The translations under genes were made by a program, and so were the position numbers. The notes beneath the pieces are model-generated. The model was not told the DNA's origin and ran no database searches. It saw only the letters and a program-made list of their open reading frames with translations. Shown piece by piece: positions 17,062 to 25,102 of a stretch of DNA of 64,000 nt. Origin of the DNA: QHXM01 sp032160705 (GTDB taxonomy: Bacteria; Acidobacteriota; Blastocatellia; Pyrinomonadales; Pyrinomonadaceae); the NCBI GenBank assembly GCA_032160705.1, contig JAVHVE010000052.1, positions 36,190 through 100,189 of the forward strand, given 5' to 3'. The stretch's first letter is position 1. Every line of letters starts with the position of its first letter.

Positions 17062-17613
17062 ATGCGAGTTTTAGGAATTGATCCGGGGAGCGAGACAACG
17101 GGCTGGGGCGTAGTCGAGGGCGAAGCCCGTCGCTATCGTCTCGTCGAATACGGCACGATTAAAGCTCCGCCGCGCGAGCGCTTTTCGGCTCGGCTCTTGA
17201 AAATCAGCGACGGTATTGAAGCCCTCATCGCCATACACAAACCGGACGTTTGTTCGGTCGAAGAGGCTTTTTACGCGACGAACGTTAAGGTCGCGCTCAA
17301 GCTTGGGCAGGTGCGCGGCGTCGTGCTGCTGGCCGCCGAGCGCGCCGGGTTGGAGATTGGTGAATACAGCCCGCGACTCATCAAGCAAACGGTCGTCGGC
17401 TACGGCAACGCCGAAAAGCATCAGGTTCAGGAGATGGTGCGTGTGCTCCTTTCGCTCAAGAGCACGCCTCAGCCTCACGATGCGGCAGACGCGCTCGCCA
17501 TCGCCATCTGTCATTTTCATCACGCTGGCGCAAAGAGTAGAATCCTCGCCGCAGAAGCCCGCGTGAAACTTTCATCTTTGTCGTCTGCGACTCGTCGCCG
17601 CGTCCTTCGATAA
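17062..17613 (+). CDS. ruvC: Holliday junction resolvase RuvC
   Basis: A 183-residue RNase H-fold nuclease, typical length for RuvC. The four acidic active-site positions are visible: Asp7 in LGIDPGSETTGWG, Glu in CSVEEAFYATN (near 66-67), and the pair in PHDAADALAIAICH (near 140-143). Also typical are NVKVALKLGQVRGVVLLAA and YSPRLIKQTVVGYGNAEKHQV. It resolves four-way junctions with RuvAB during recombination repair. ruvA and ruvB are not next to it. It follows the MBL gene by 55 bp. Confidence 0.97.
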   Translation: MRVLGIDPGSETTGWGVVEGEARRYRLVEYGTIKAPPRERFSARLLKISDGIEALIAIHKPDVCSVEEAFYATNVKVALKLGQVRGVVLLAAERAGLEIGEYSPRLIKQTVVGYGNAEKHQVQEMVRVLLSLKSTPQPHDAADALAIAICHFHHAGAKSRILAAEARVKLSSLSSATRRRVLR

Positions 17614-17682
17614 ACCCACCCGCGCGAGCCGAACGAGCATGTCGCCTCATCAACCTCCACCCTCTCGAATGGAGGTAGGCTT

Positions 17683-18429
17683 GTGTCTCTTCGCATCTCA
17701 AGAATCAAATCGGCGTTTATTCCGACAATGTTCGGAGTCTGTTTTTTATTTTTAACTATTTCCGCCATCGCACAGCAACGACACGCACCCGAAGGCGGGC
17801 AGCGAGCCATCATCGTTGACGAAAGGCTCGCCGTTCTGCGCGACGCGCCCGATCTGTCTGCAAACTTGTTGCAGAGGATGAGCCGTGGGCGGGTCGTAGC
17901 AATTCGCGGAGCAAAACGCTCGCCCGATGGCGTGACCTTTTATCGCGTCGCGGTGACGAGAAGAACCGGAGGCTGGATACAAAGCGAGGCGGTAGTCTCG
18001 TCCGCGCGCAAGGACGATGACGAGCGACTGCTCAGCCTGATTCAGAACTCCGAGGATTTCGACCGCGTGGTTCGCGCGCGCATCTTTCTGGATGTCTTCC
18101 AGCGGTCGCCTCTGCGCCCGGCGGTTCTGCTGCTTTACGCAGATGCTGCGGAGAAAGCTGCCGGAAGATTATCGCGTGATGCCGTCAGGCGTCTGGATGA
18201 AAAAGAAATGGCGGCGGGCGGCGCTCCCGTCTTCAGTTACTTCCTCAGCTACAACGGGCTTGATAGATATAGAAGGCAGGGCATCGCTTTCATCTTCGAC
18301 CGTGCGACCAAAAAATTTCATTACGACGGCGCAAGCTGGCGTGAGATTCTTCGTCGTTACCCGCGTAGCCCTGAAGCAGAGGAAGCACGCAAGCGATTGA
18401 ATGCGCTCTCAGCCGTTGCTGCACGGTAA
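17683..18429 (+). CDS. Secreted protein with SH3-like domain, function unknown
   Basis: A 248-residue protein starting at GTG 17683 behind GGAGGT. A signal peptide is visible (residues 1-31, hydrophobic IPTMFGVCFLFLTISAIAQ). Residues 40-105 resemble a bacterial SH3 fold (AVLRDAPDLSANLLQRMSRGRVVAIRG, RRTGGWIQSEAVV), a module that often binds cell wall. The remainder is helical, and the last part (FHYDGASWREILRRYPRSPEAEEARKRL) recalls a tetratricopeptide-like motif. It is probably periplasmic. There is no catalytic motif. Confidence 0.65.
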   Translation: MSLRISRIKSAFIPTMFGVCFLFLTISAIAQQRHAPEGGQRAIIVDERLAVLRDAPDLSANLLQRMSRGRVVAIRGAKRSPDGVTFYRVAVTRRTGGWIQSEAVVSSARKDDDERLLSLIQNSEDFDRVVRARIFLDVFQRSPLRPAVLLLYADAAEKAAGRLSRDAVRRLDEKEMAAGGAPVFSYFLSYNGLDRYRRQGIAFIFDRATKKFHYDGASWREILRRYPRSPEAEEARKRLNALSAVAAR

Positions 18430-18546
18430 AAGTCTGCGGGCGAATTCACAAAACTTCTGCGCTCCGGCGACCACGCGCCGGGCAATCTGAAAGTGTGCCG
18501 ATTTGTTTCAGCTTAACGCGACTTCGATGTCAGAGAAGGAAAGCAT

Positions 18547-18626
18547 TGCTATCCACGAAATAACACGAAGCTTCACGAAGAAGGTGTTGGCTTCGTGCCT
18601 CTTTGTGTTATTTCGTGGACGGTTCA
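18547..18626. repeat. CACGAA-armed inverted repeat element, copy 2
   Basis: CCACGAAATAACACGAAG...CACGAAG (18553-18580) mirrors CTTCGTG...TGTTATTTCGTGG (18591-18618). Apart from this element, the 321-bp gap 18430-18750 shows only the upstream region of the phosphatase gene. Confidence 0.85.
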
Positions 18627-18750
18627 CTTTCATCAATGTTGCGAAAACAGATTCCATCCTGTAAAAACTCTCACACTATCCGGCGAAGCCTTGCTGGGGA
18701 GGCCAGCGTATTGAAAACAATTTGCGGAAACGCTCGCGGAGGGAAGCGAA

Positions 18751-19593
18751 ATGATAATGATTGATCGTCGGGATGCCTCAAGACGGTGGCTCGCTATTAC
18801 TTTTTTAACATTAGCCTGTTCTCTCACGGCCATCGCTCAGACCGCCGCGACTGCCGCACAGCAACAAGCGGACAACGTCTATCAGGAGGGCGCGATTCTC
18901 TGGACGCAAACGTCTGGCGAAGCGCGCGCTCTGGCCTACCAGGCGTTCAATCTCGCGCGGATGATGCTGGATCGTGATTTGAGAATGAATCGCCGTGGCA
19001 GAATGAGACGCGCCGTCGTCGTTGACGCAGATGAGACCGTGTTGGACAACAGCCGATACCAAGCCACGCTGCTAAAGAACCGTCAGAACTACGATGCGAA
19101 GAGTTGGGCGGAGTGGGTCAACCGCGCAGAGGCAGCGGCCATCCCTGGCTCTGTAGAGTTTCTTCGTTACGCTGCAAGCGTCGGGGTGCGCGTCTTCTAT
19201 ATCACGAACCGTAAACTCGCTGAGCGAGAGGCGACGGCGATGAATTTGCGGAAGCTGGGATTCCCAAACGTCAACGATCAAACACTGCTCGTCAGAACAG
19301 ACGCTAACACTTCGAGTAAAGAAGCGCGCCGCCAGGCTGTCGGCGCTAAGTATCGCATCGTTCTGCTGATGGGAGACAACCTCAACGATTTCGCAGAGGT
19401 GTTTGATAAGAGCAAGACGGTGTCGGACAGGATCGCGGCAGTGGAGCGGAATAAAGATCAATTCGGCACGCGATTCATCGTGCTGCCCAACGTGATGTAC
19501 GGGGATTGGGAGAGCGCCATCTACGAATACAACTCCAAGCTCACGGACGAAGAGAAAGCCGCGAAGAGAAAGAGCCAGTTAAAAACCTATTAG
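18751..19593 (+). CDS. HAD-superfamily acid phosphatase, class B / lipoprotein e(P4) type
   Basis: A 280-residue exported protein. A hydrophobic signal (WLAITFLTLACSLTAIA, about residues 10-26) follows ATG 18751, with GGAGGG upstream; an Ala-rich cleavage site near AIAQTAAT is likely. The HAD motif I is AVVVDADETVLDN with the nucleophile and acid Asp pair; motif II is FYITNRK; motif III is LLMGDNLNDFAEVF. This is the layout of class C/e(P4)-like 5'-nucleotidase phosphatases, Mg-dependent enzymes that dephosphorylate nucleotides in the periplasm. A second ATG at 18757 is an alternative start. Confidence 0.85.
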   Translation: MIMIDRRDASRRWLAITFLTLACSLTAIAQTAATAAQQQADNVYQEGAILWTQTSGEARALAYQAFNLARMMLDRDLRMNRRGRMRRAVVVDADETVLDNSRYQATLLKNRQNYDAKSWAEWVNRAEAAAIPGSVEFLRYAASVGVRVFYITNRKLAEREATAMNLRKLGFPNVNDQTLLVRTDANTSSKEARRQAVGAKYRIVLLMGDNLNDFAEVFDKSKTVSDRIAAVERNKDQFGTRFIVLPNVMYGDWESAIYEYNSKLTDEEKAAKRKSQLKTY

Positions 19594-19636
19594 GACAACT
19601 TTCTATCAGATAGAAATCTGTGATGAATGTAAATGA

Positions 19637-19670
19637 AGCCCGGAGGCGCTCTCCCCTTCGCCTCCGGGCT
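19637..19670. terminator. Bidirectional intrinsic terminator hairpin
   Basis: AGCCCGGAGGCG (19637-19648) and CGCCTCCGGGCT (19659-19670) form a 12-bp perfect stem between two convergent genes. The downstream T run is weak (TCTCT), but the position and strength fit a shared terminator. Confidence 0.7.
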
Positions 19671-19740
19671 TCTCTAACGGTCGCTCACTTATGTTCAAAC
19701 AGGAACGACCGAACCGAACTGGTCAGGTTCTCAAAAAGTC

Positions 19741-20058
19741 TTAGTACCGGCGATTCTTATTGCGAATCTTGTAGGTGTAAACGGCTGCGCCGCCACCGCC
19801 CGCTATTGCGCCAATCGCCGCACCTTTCTTCCCGCCGAGCAGGCTTCCGAGGATTGCCCCGCCAAGCACTCCGCCAGCGGTCGTGATCTTGTCACGATGT
19901 TTCTCCCAGAAAGAGCGATCATCTCGACGCTCATAATCATATCGCCTGCTTTGCGACGTTCTATCTAATCGCTGTCTGTATCGCGTCTGCGCCCCGGCAG
20001 GAACTGCGATAGCTGCAAGTAAGATCAAGGACAAGATGGTTGCTAAAAGTTTTTTCAT
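19741..20058 (-). CDS. Small exported glycine-zipper protein
   Basis: A 105-residue protein starting at ATG 20058, preceded by GGAGTGACG. It has a signal peptide MKKLLATILSLILLAAIAVPAGAQ, then a basic and tyrosine-rich stretch (RYRQRLDRTSQSRRYDYERRDD), followed by a glycine zipper (ITTAGGVLGGAILGSLLGG, then AAIGAIAGGGGAAVYT) and a basic tail. Glycine-zipper segments insert in or stabilise membranes. The function is unknown; small proteins of this design are frequent in Acidobacteriota. Confidence 0.65.
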   Translation of the reverse strand: MKKLLATILSLILLAAIAVPAGAQTRYRQRLDRTSQSRRYDYERRDDRSFWEKHRDKITTAGGVLGGAILGSLLGGKKGAAIGAIAGGGGAAVYTYKIRNKNRRY

Positions 20059-20397
20059 CGTCACTCCTCCCGCAACAGGCAGGAGCAACGAGCGTGCCAT
20101 CCGAGGAAGCTTTGTTCTGGAGAAATTGGAAACGCTTTTTTATTTGCGCTTTCGGCAGAAGTGAAACTTAACAGCAGGTAGCTCAGGCATGCGGCTATTC
20201 CGATTAGTATAGTGGCCGAGCGGTGATGTAGCTTTTGGGATAAGAGCCGTGCGTTCAGGCTTTGATTCAAAAGCAAAACCTGGACATTTCGTCAAAGCAC
20301 GCGCGCAAAAAGTCTTATCCTTCAGCCCACCGTTATTGTCGGGCGAGGAATTCGCATGTCCGATTTGTCAGGTCTTCCACCGCCAGATTGATTGCTA

Positions 20398-21192
20398 TCA
20401 ACCAGCGCCATCAGTAATGGTGAATTTAATATCATCGCTGCTTTCCGACAGCTTTTGGTCTGCGCTGTTATAGGCTTCCACCTGCCAGCGATAGGTGCCC
20501 TTTTGTAGAGGCTTATCAATACTGAAGGAAGTCCCTTCGACGCGTTCATTGACGTAAGGAGATGTGACGCTCATCTCTTCAGGGTAAATGCTGAACTTGT
20601 AATAAGCCGCGTCCGGGTACGACTCCCACTTGAGTTCCAGGTTTTGCGCGCTGACCTTAGCCCCGGCTTTAGGATTGAGCACCTTCAGATCGCCCTTGAA
20701 GAGGTTCGTCGGCTTGATGAACAAAGTCTTATCGGCAGAGACTTCGTATTTGGTTGAGCTGAGTCCTCCGATCCCCGAAGCCGCGAAGACATATGAGTCG
20801 GTGTCAAAGACACGCGCGGTCAAGCCTTCATAGATTTTCGGTTCCACGTTGGTGATTACATACTCCCCGTCTTTGTCCGTTCGCGCCGTATAGCTTTTCT
20901 CGCTACAACCGCCGAAGTACTGGTTGAATTTTTCGCACAGCTTGACCTCAATATTCTCGACAGGCTTGCCGTTGTACAGGACTTTCCCCTGCACATTACC
21001 TGTTCCGGGCGCAGGTTTGATTTTCTCAATCCCTGCTTCGGTGCTACCGCCGACTGTGACGGGCTGGGTGGCAGAAGATGCGTTTGTTGATCCGGCTGAC
21101 GATTGCGAATTCTTGTTATCACCTTTGCAACTCGTCAGCGTGATTGCTGTTACAACGAAAATGAAAGCCATCAGCCGTTTACTGAATGTCAT
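20398..21192 (-). CDS. Lipoprotein with carboxypeptidase-regulatory-like and Fn3-like domains
   Basis: A 264-residue lipoprotein starting at ATG 21192 (Met25 of the longest frame, chosen because it begins a signal peptide). The lipobox is LTSC with Cys22. A Ser/Asn/Thr linker leads to a carboxypeptidase-regulatory-like beta sandwich (GNVQGKVLYNGKPVENIEVKLC, TDKDGEYVITNVEP) and then a fibronectin-like domain ending in GTYRWQVEAYNSADQKLSES. It is likely anchored in the outer or inner membrane facing the periplasm. No enzymatic motif is present. The 297 bp between it and 20100 hold no recognised feature. Confidence 0.7.
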   Translation of the reverse strand: MTFSKRLMAFIFVVTAITLTSCKGDNKNSQSSAGSTNASSATQPVTVGGSTEAGIEKIKPAPGTGNVQGKVLYNGKPVENIEVKLCEKFNQYFGGCSEKSYTARTDKDGEYVITNVEPKIYEGLTARVFDTDSYVFAASGIGGLSSTKYEVSADKTLFIKPTNLFKGDLKVLNPKAGAKVSAQNLELKWESYPDAAYYKFSIYPEEMSVTSPYVNERVEGTSFSIDKPLQKGTYRWQVEAYNSADQKLSESSDDIKFTITDGAG

Positions 21193-21342
21193 AATGTGAG
21201 CCTTTCTTTTATATCGCAAAGCTTTTCGCCGATTTAAGGTGAAACATATGATAGCTGCCCGCAAAGCGCAAGTTTTCTTCAGCGACGCCGTTCCATTTGG
21301 CGGTACACGATCAAAGCAAAGAAAGGCGCACCAAGTGAAACC

Positions 21343-23298
21343 ATGAAAGCCATAGTTTTATCCCTGATCGCAACAGCGTTTGTTATTTCAACCGTAGCCA
21401 GTTGCGCGGACGTGCCCGTCAATGGTGCGTCTCCCGCCTACGCAAATTCCCTTAACACATCCCCTAAGAAGAAAATGCGCTCATTTCGTACTGAACTGGA
21501 GCTGAGGAGCTTTTTCCGAGAGCTTGCCAAAGAGCAGGAGCGCGGACGAGCGCGGCGTGAGGCAGCACCTATGGCCTCGCCCTCGGCTCAGAATCAGGTC
21601 AGCGCAATGGCAAAAAGTGAAGCCAAGGATGTGGGCACAAAGACAGGCGACGACGAATCAGTCACGAACGTGCAGCACGCGGGCGTTGACGAAGGTGGAA
21701 TCGTCAAGCTGCACGGCGATCATCTGGTGATGCTGCGGCGCGGGCGATTGTTCACTGTGGCAATCAATGATGGCGCGCTCAAGCCCATCTCGACTGCCGA
21801 CGCATTCGGCCCCGACATTAACCCCGAGGACACCTGGTACGACGAGATGCTCGTCTCCGACGATACGGTGGCGGTCATAGGATACAGCTACGACCGGGGC
21901 GGCACGGAAATCGGTCTCTTCAACATAGACGCGGCAGGCCATCTTCGTTACCGTTCGACCTATCACCTGCGCTCCAACGATTATTATTCCTCGCGCAACT
22001 ACGCGAGCCGCCTGATCGGCAGCAAGCTCATTTTTTATACCCCGCTGTACCTGTCGCCGGGTGACGCCGAGCCTTTCGAGAATTTCCCCGCGCTTCGCAA
22101 GTGGCACAAAGGGGCGAAAGAAGATGAATTTCATCGCATCGTCGCGGCGACACGCGTTTACCGGCCAGAGCATCGCCTGAGCGCGACGAACGGGCTGGCG
22201 CTGCACACTGTCACGGTATGCGATCTTGCCCGAAGCGAGTTGGCGTGCGAAGCCACCGCCGTGTTGGGCGCACCGGGGCGCGTGTTCTACGTATCGCCCG
22301 AATCGGTTTATGTCTGGACGAGCGACTGGGCTTCGCGTGGCAATCAGGAGCGCGAAGGGTCGATGCTCTACCGCATGCCGCTCGACGGTTCAGGCCCGAC
22401 CGCGCTCCAGGTGTCGGGCAGCCCCGTAGACCAATTCTCATTTCTGGAAAGCGAGGACGCGCACCTTAATGTCCTGGTGCGTTCCGAGGCAGCCGGTGAC
22501 GGAATGTGGAGCGCCGAAGTCGCTGCCGGTGATGTGGCGCTGATGCGCGTTCCTCTTGAAAGTTTCTCCGACGGCTCAGAAGCCGCTCCGGCCTCACGCT
22601 ATCGCGAGTTGCCGAAACCAAAGGGAGACACGTTTGAGAACCGATTCATCGGAGACTATCTGCTGTACGGCACGGGCAGCGGCTGGGGGCCGCCGGGGAA
22701 CGTGAACCGATCAAGCCTGTTCGTTGTTCGCTGGTCAGGCGGCGCGACCGCAGAACTCCCGCTCGTGCATGGAGTGGATCGGATCGAGGCGATGGGCTCG
22801 GACGCTGTGGTTGTAGGAACTGATGGGCAGGACTTGCATTTTACGGGAGTGCGCTTAGGCCAAAACCCTGAAGTCGCGCACCGCTACACGCGCAAAGATG
22901 CCTCGCAGGGTGAATTGCGCAGCCACGGCTTCTTCTATAAACCGGACGGGCCAAACTCCGGCCTGTTGGGTCTGCCCATCAGCACGCCCGGACGCCCCGG
23001 CTACGAGCACCTGTTTGAAGAGTCGGCGGGCATCCTGTTCCTGCGTAACGATTCTTTGGATTTGAAGGAACTCGGAGAACTCGACGCGCGCCCGGAAAAG
23101 GCTGTGGACGACGGATGCCGCGCTTCCTGCGTTGATTGGTACGGCAACGCTCGACCACTCTTCGTGCGCGGGCGCGTCTTCGCGCTGCTCGGTTACGAAC
23201 TCGTCGAGGGAAAGCTCGACGATGGTCGAATCCGGGAAACGCGCCGCGTCAGCTACGCTCCCCGTCGGTTAAGAATGACCAGAGCAATGTTGAATTGA
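21343..23298 (+). CDS. Secreted beta-propeller domain lipoprotein
   Basis: A 651-residue protein with signal peptide and lipobox-like TVASC (Cys21). The segment VTNVQHAGVDEGGIVKLHGDHLVMLRRGRLF is the hallmark start of the secreted C-terminal beta-propeller family (COG4880, Beta_propel), in which TNVQ-x-x-GVDEADIVK is usual. Blade-like repeats follow to the end (VSDDTVAVIGYSYDRGG, RLIGSKLIFYTPLYL, ENRFIGDYLLYG). There are no catalytic residues; it is presumably a surface or periplasmic binding protein. The last residues after RRVSYAPRR appear poorly conserved. Confidence 0.75.
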   Translation: MKAIVLSLIATAFVISTVASCADVPVNGASPAYANSLNTSPKKKMRSFRTELELRSFFRELAKEQERGRARREAAPMASPSAQNQVSAMAKSEAKDVGTKTGDDESVTNVQHAGVDEGGIVKLHGDHLVMLRRGRLFTVAINDGALKPISTADAFGPDINPEDTWYDEMLVSDDTVAVIGYSYDRGGTEIGLFNIDAAGHLRYRSTYHLRSNDYYSSRNYASRLIGSKLIFYTPLYLSPGDAEPFENFPALRKWHKGAKEDEFHRIVAATRVYRPEHRLSATNGLALHTVTVCDLARSELACEATAVLGAPGRVFYVSPESVYVWTSDWASRGNQEREGSMLYRMPLDGSGPTALQVSGSPVDQFSFLESEDAHLNVLVRSEAAGDGMWSAEVAAGDVALMRVPLESFSDGSEAAPASRYRELPKPKGDTFENRFIGDYLLYGTGSGWGPPGNVNRSSLFVVRWSGGATAELPLVHGVDRIEAMGSDAVVVGTDGQDLHFTGVRLGQNPEVAHRYTRKDASQGELRSHGFFYKPDGPNSGLLGLPISTPGRPGYEHLFEESAGILFLRNDSLDLKELGELDARPEKAVDDGCRASCVDWYGNARPLFVRGRVFALLGYELVEGKLDDGRIRETRRVSYAPRRLRMTRAMLN

Positions 23299-23304
23299 GT
23301 GTTG

Positions 23305-23424
23305 GGTAATTTATACCAAGTTGCAGAATAAAAGAAGGCCAATAACGAACCACTAAATCACATGAGCCGACACGAAATACAATCCCTTTCGTGCTGATTT
23401 GTGTGATTTAGTGGTTCGTTCCCA
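23305..23424. repeat. CACGAA-armed inverted repeat element, copy 3
   Basis: A left flank TATACCAAGTTGCAGAATAA and AGAAGGCC (23323-23340) precedes the arm CCACTAAATCACATG...CACGAAA, which is mirrored by TTTCGTG...GTGATTTAGTGG. Both arms share the substitution of CACTAAAT for CACGAAAT, a compensated change that keeps pairing. Immediately after it (23438-23475) lies CCTCTGTGTCTCTGTGGTG, another repeat-like string. Confidence 0.85.
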
Positions 23425-23489
23425 GCCTCTATTTTGATTGCAACTCTGCGTCCTCTGTGTCTCTGTGGTGAACTGCTCTTATCCTACGT

Positions 23490-24980
23490 TCAATTACCCG
23501 CCAGTGCCTTCAAAGACTCAAACTTCATGGGCGGCAGCGTGATCTTCGTTGTCGAGATGGGCGAGCCTTTCATGAACTCCAGCATCACGTCTTTGATCTG
23601 CGGCGAGGAGAGAAACAACGGGTCGCTGTGCACCGCGCCGTCAATGATGAGGTGTGTGCTATTGGGGAATCCCACACGATACTCTTCGGCGTTGCTGACC
23701 GGCGTGCGCGCGTCGAGCGTGCCGCTGATGAAGAGGACAGGCACGTCGGCGCGAACAGGCGCGCGAAACGAGTCGCCGAGATCGGGAGCTTTCCATGTTT
23801 CGCAGATGGCGGGGAAGACCTGATTCGCCTCGTCTTCGAGCAGCGTCTCCTTCGCCTCGCGGCTGATCCTCTGTGTCCGCGCTGACGTAGCGCCCGAAGC
23901 GCAGTCCATCATAAATGACATTGCCGAGCCAAAACCGGTGCGTGTTTCATCCAGCCAGGCTTTCGCCGCGAGCGAGTAGTTGCCCTTCGACGCGGCGTAG
24001 TAGAGCAAAGGAAACTGGGCTGTCATAGTTGTTCCGATGTTAACTGCCGTCAGATACTGCATGACGAACTTATTGACCGTGACTTTCACCGGCATCTTCG
24101 TTAAGGGGTCTGTGACCTCAACAACGGCAGGCTCTTTCTCAAGCTTGTCGAGCACGGACTTCATCAAGCCGACGAAGTCTGGAATCTCTTTGCCCAGTTC
24201 CGGGTCAGCTTTAATCACCGATGCGAGATCGGCAAGATGCTGCTGGATGTTGCTCGGCAACTTGTAGGTGTGGTCTGGCCCTTCTGTGCCCGCGAGGATG
24301 GCGCGATTGATGCTCTGCGGGTGGCGGCGGATGGTGGCGAGCGCCAGGTGCGTGCCGTAGCTGATTGACCAGAGGCTGAGCTGTTTCGCACCAAGTGCTT
24401 TCCGCAAATCTTCCAGATCGTCCGCACTCTCATTCGTGTTGTAGCCTGTCAGATCGACGCGCTGAAGCTCGCGCCAGTAGCCAGCGCAGTCGAGCGAATT
24501 TTCGCGGTAGACTTTCAGCAAAGCCTCGCGCGAGGGCACGACGTCGAGCGGGAATTCAAACCTTTGATAACAGGTCAGGTTCGGCTTCGACCTGCCCGTG
24601 CCACGCTGGTCAAACGCTATCACATCGCCGACCTCGCGCATCGCCATGAAAAGGGGAAAGCGCGAGCCAGTCGCTGTGCCGATGCCGCTGCCGCCAGGGC
24701 CACCCGCGAGGTAGACGATAGGCGCGCCCGGATTCTTCGAGGTGCTCTTAAAGCGGACGAACGCCAGCTCAATGAGATTGCTTTGCGGGTCGCGCCTGTT
24801 TTCAGGCACTACGAGAACGCCCAGTTCCGCGTCTACCTTTTCTCCTTTTTCGTTCTCGAAGACGTAGGGCTTGATCGTCAGGTCACCAGCCTTTCGTTGA
24901 GCCGCGACGGAGACGGCAAATAATAAGATGATGGCCAACAGCCACACACATTTTCGCCGGACACATTTCTGCTTAGACAT
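23490..24980 (-). CDS. Exported alpha/beta hydrolase, tripeptidyl-peptidase-like
   Basis: A 496-residue protein with a signal peptide (VWLLAIILLFAVSVAAQ). The hydrolase core shows YLAGGPGGSG (oxyanion loop, HGGP type), VIAFDQRGTGRS, the nucleophile elbow LWSISYGTHLA (serine in SISYG, where the first Gly of GxSxG is Ser), VPVLFISGTLDARTP (Asp) and GAVHSDPL (His). This is the layout of the S33 tripeptidyl-aminopeptidase group with a C-terminal TAP-like domain. It probably cleaves short peptides in the periplasm. It is a single gene facing the repeat element. Confidence 0.85.
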   Translation of the reverse strand: MSKQKCVRRKCVWLLAIILLFAVSVAAQRKAGDLTIKPYVFENEKGEKVDAELGVLVVPENRRDPQSNLIELAFVRFKSTSKNPGAPIVYLAGGPGGSGIGTATGSRFPLFMAMREVGDVIAFDQRGTGRSKPNLTCYQRFEFPLDVVPSREALLKVYRENSLDCAGYWRELQRVDLTGYNTNESADDLEDLRKALGAKQLSLWSISYGTHLALATIRRHPQSINRAILAGTEGPDHTYKLPSNIQQHLADLASVIKADPELGKEIPDFVGLMKSVLDKLEKEPAVVEVTDPLTKMPVKVTVNKFVMQYLTAVNIGTTMTAQFPLLYYAASKGNYSLAAKAWLDETRTGFGSAMSFMMDCASGATSARTQRISREAKETLLEDEANQVFPAICETWKAPDLGDSFRAPVRADVPVLFISGTLDARTPVSNAEEYRVGFPNSTHLIIDGAVHSDPLFLSSPQIKDVMLEFMKGSPISTTKITLPPMKFESLKALAGN

Positions 24981-25102
24981 TTTATGATGCCTCCCTTTGC
25001 ATTCAAATTGTTGGAACGGTACCTTGGTAAAGGAAGAGTTCTGTTTTCTTGTTCGATATCGAGTTGAAGATTTCAGCCGTCACAAGCGCAAAGCGCAAGC
25101 CT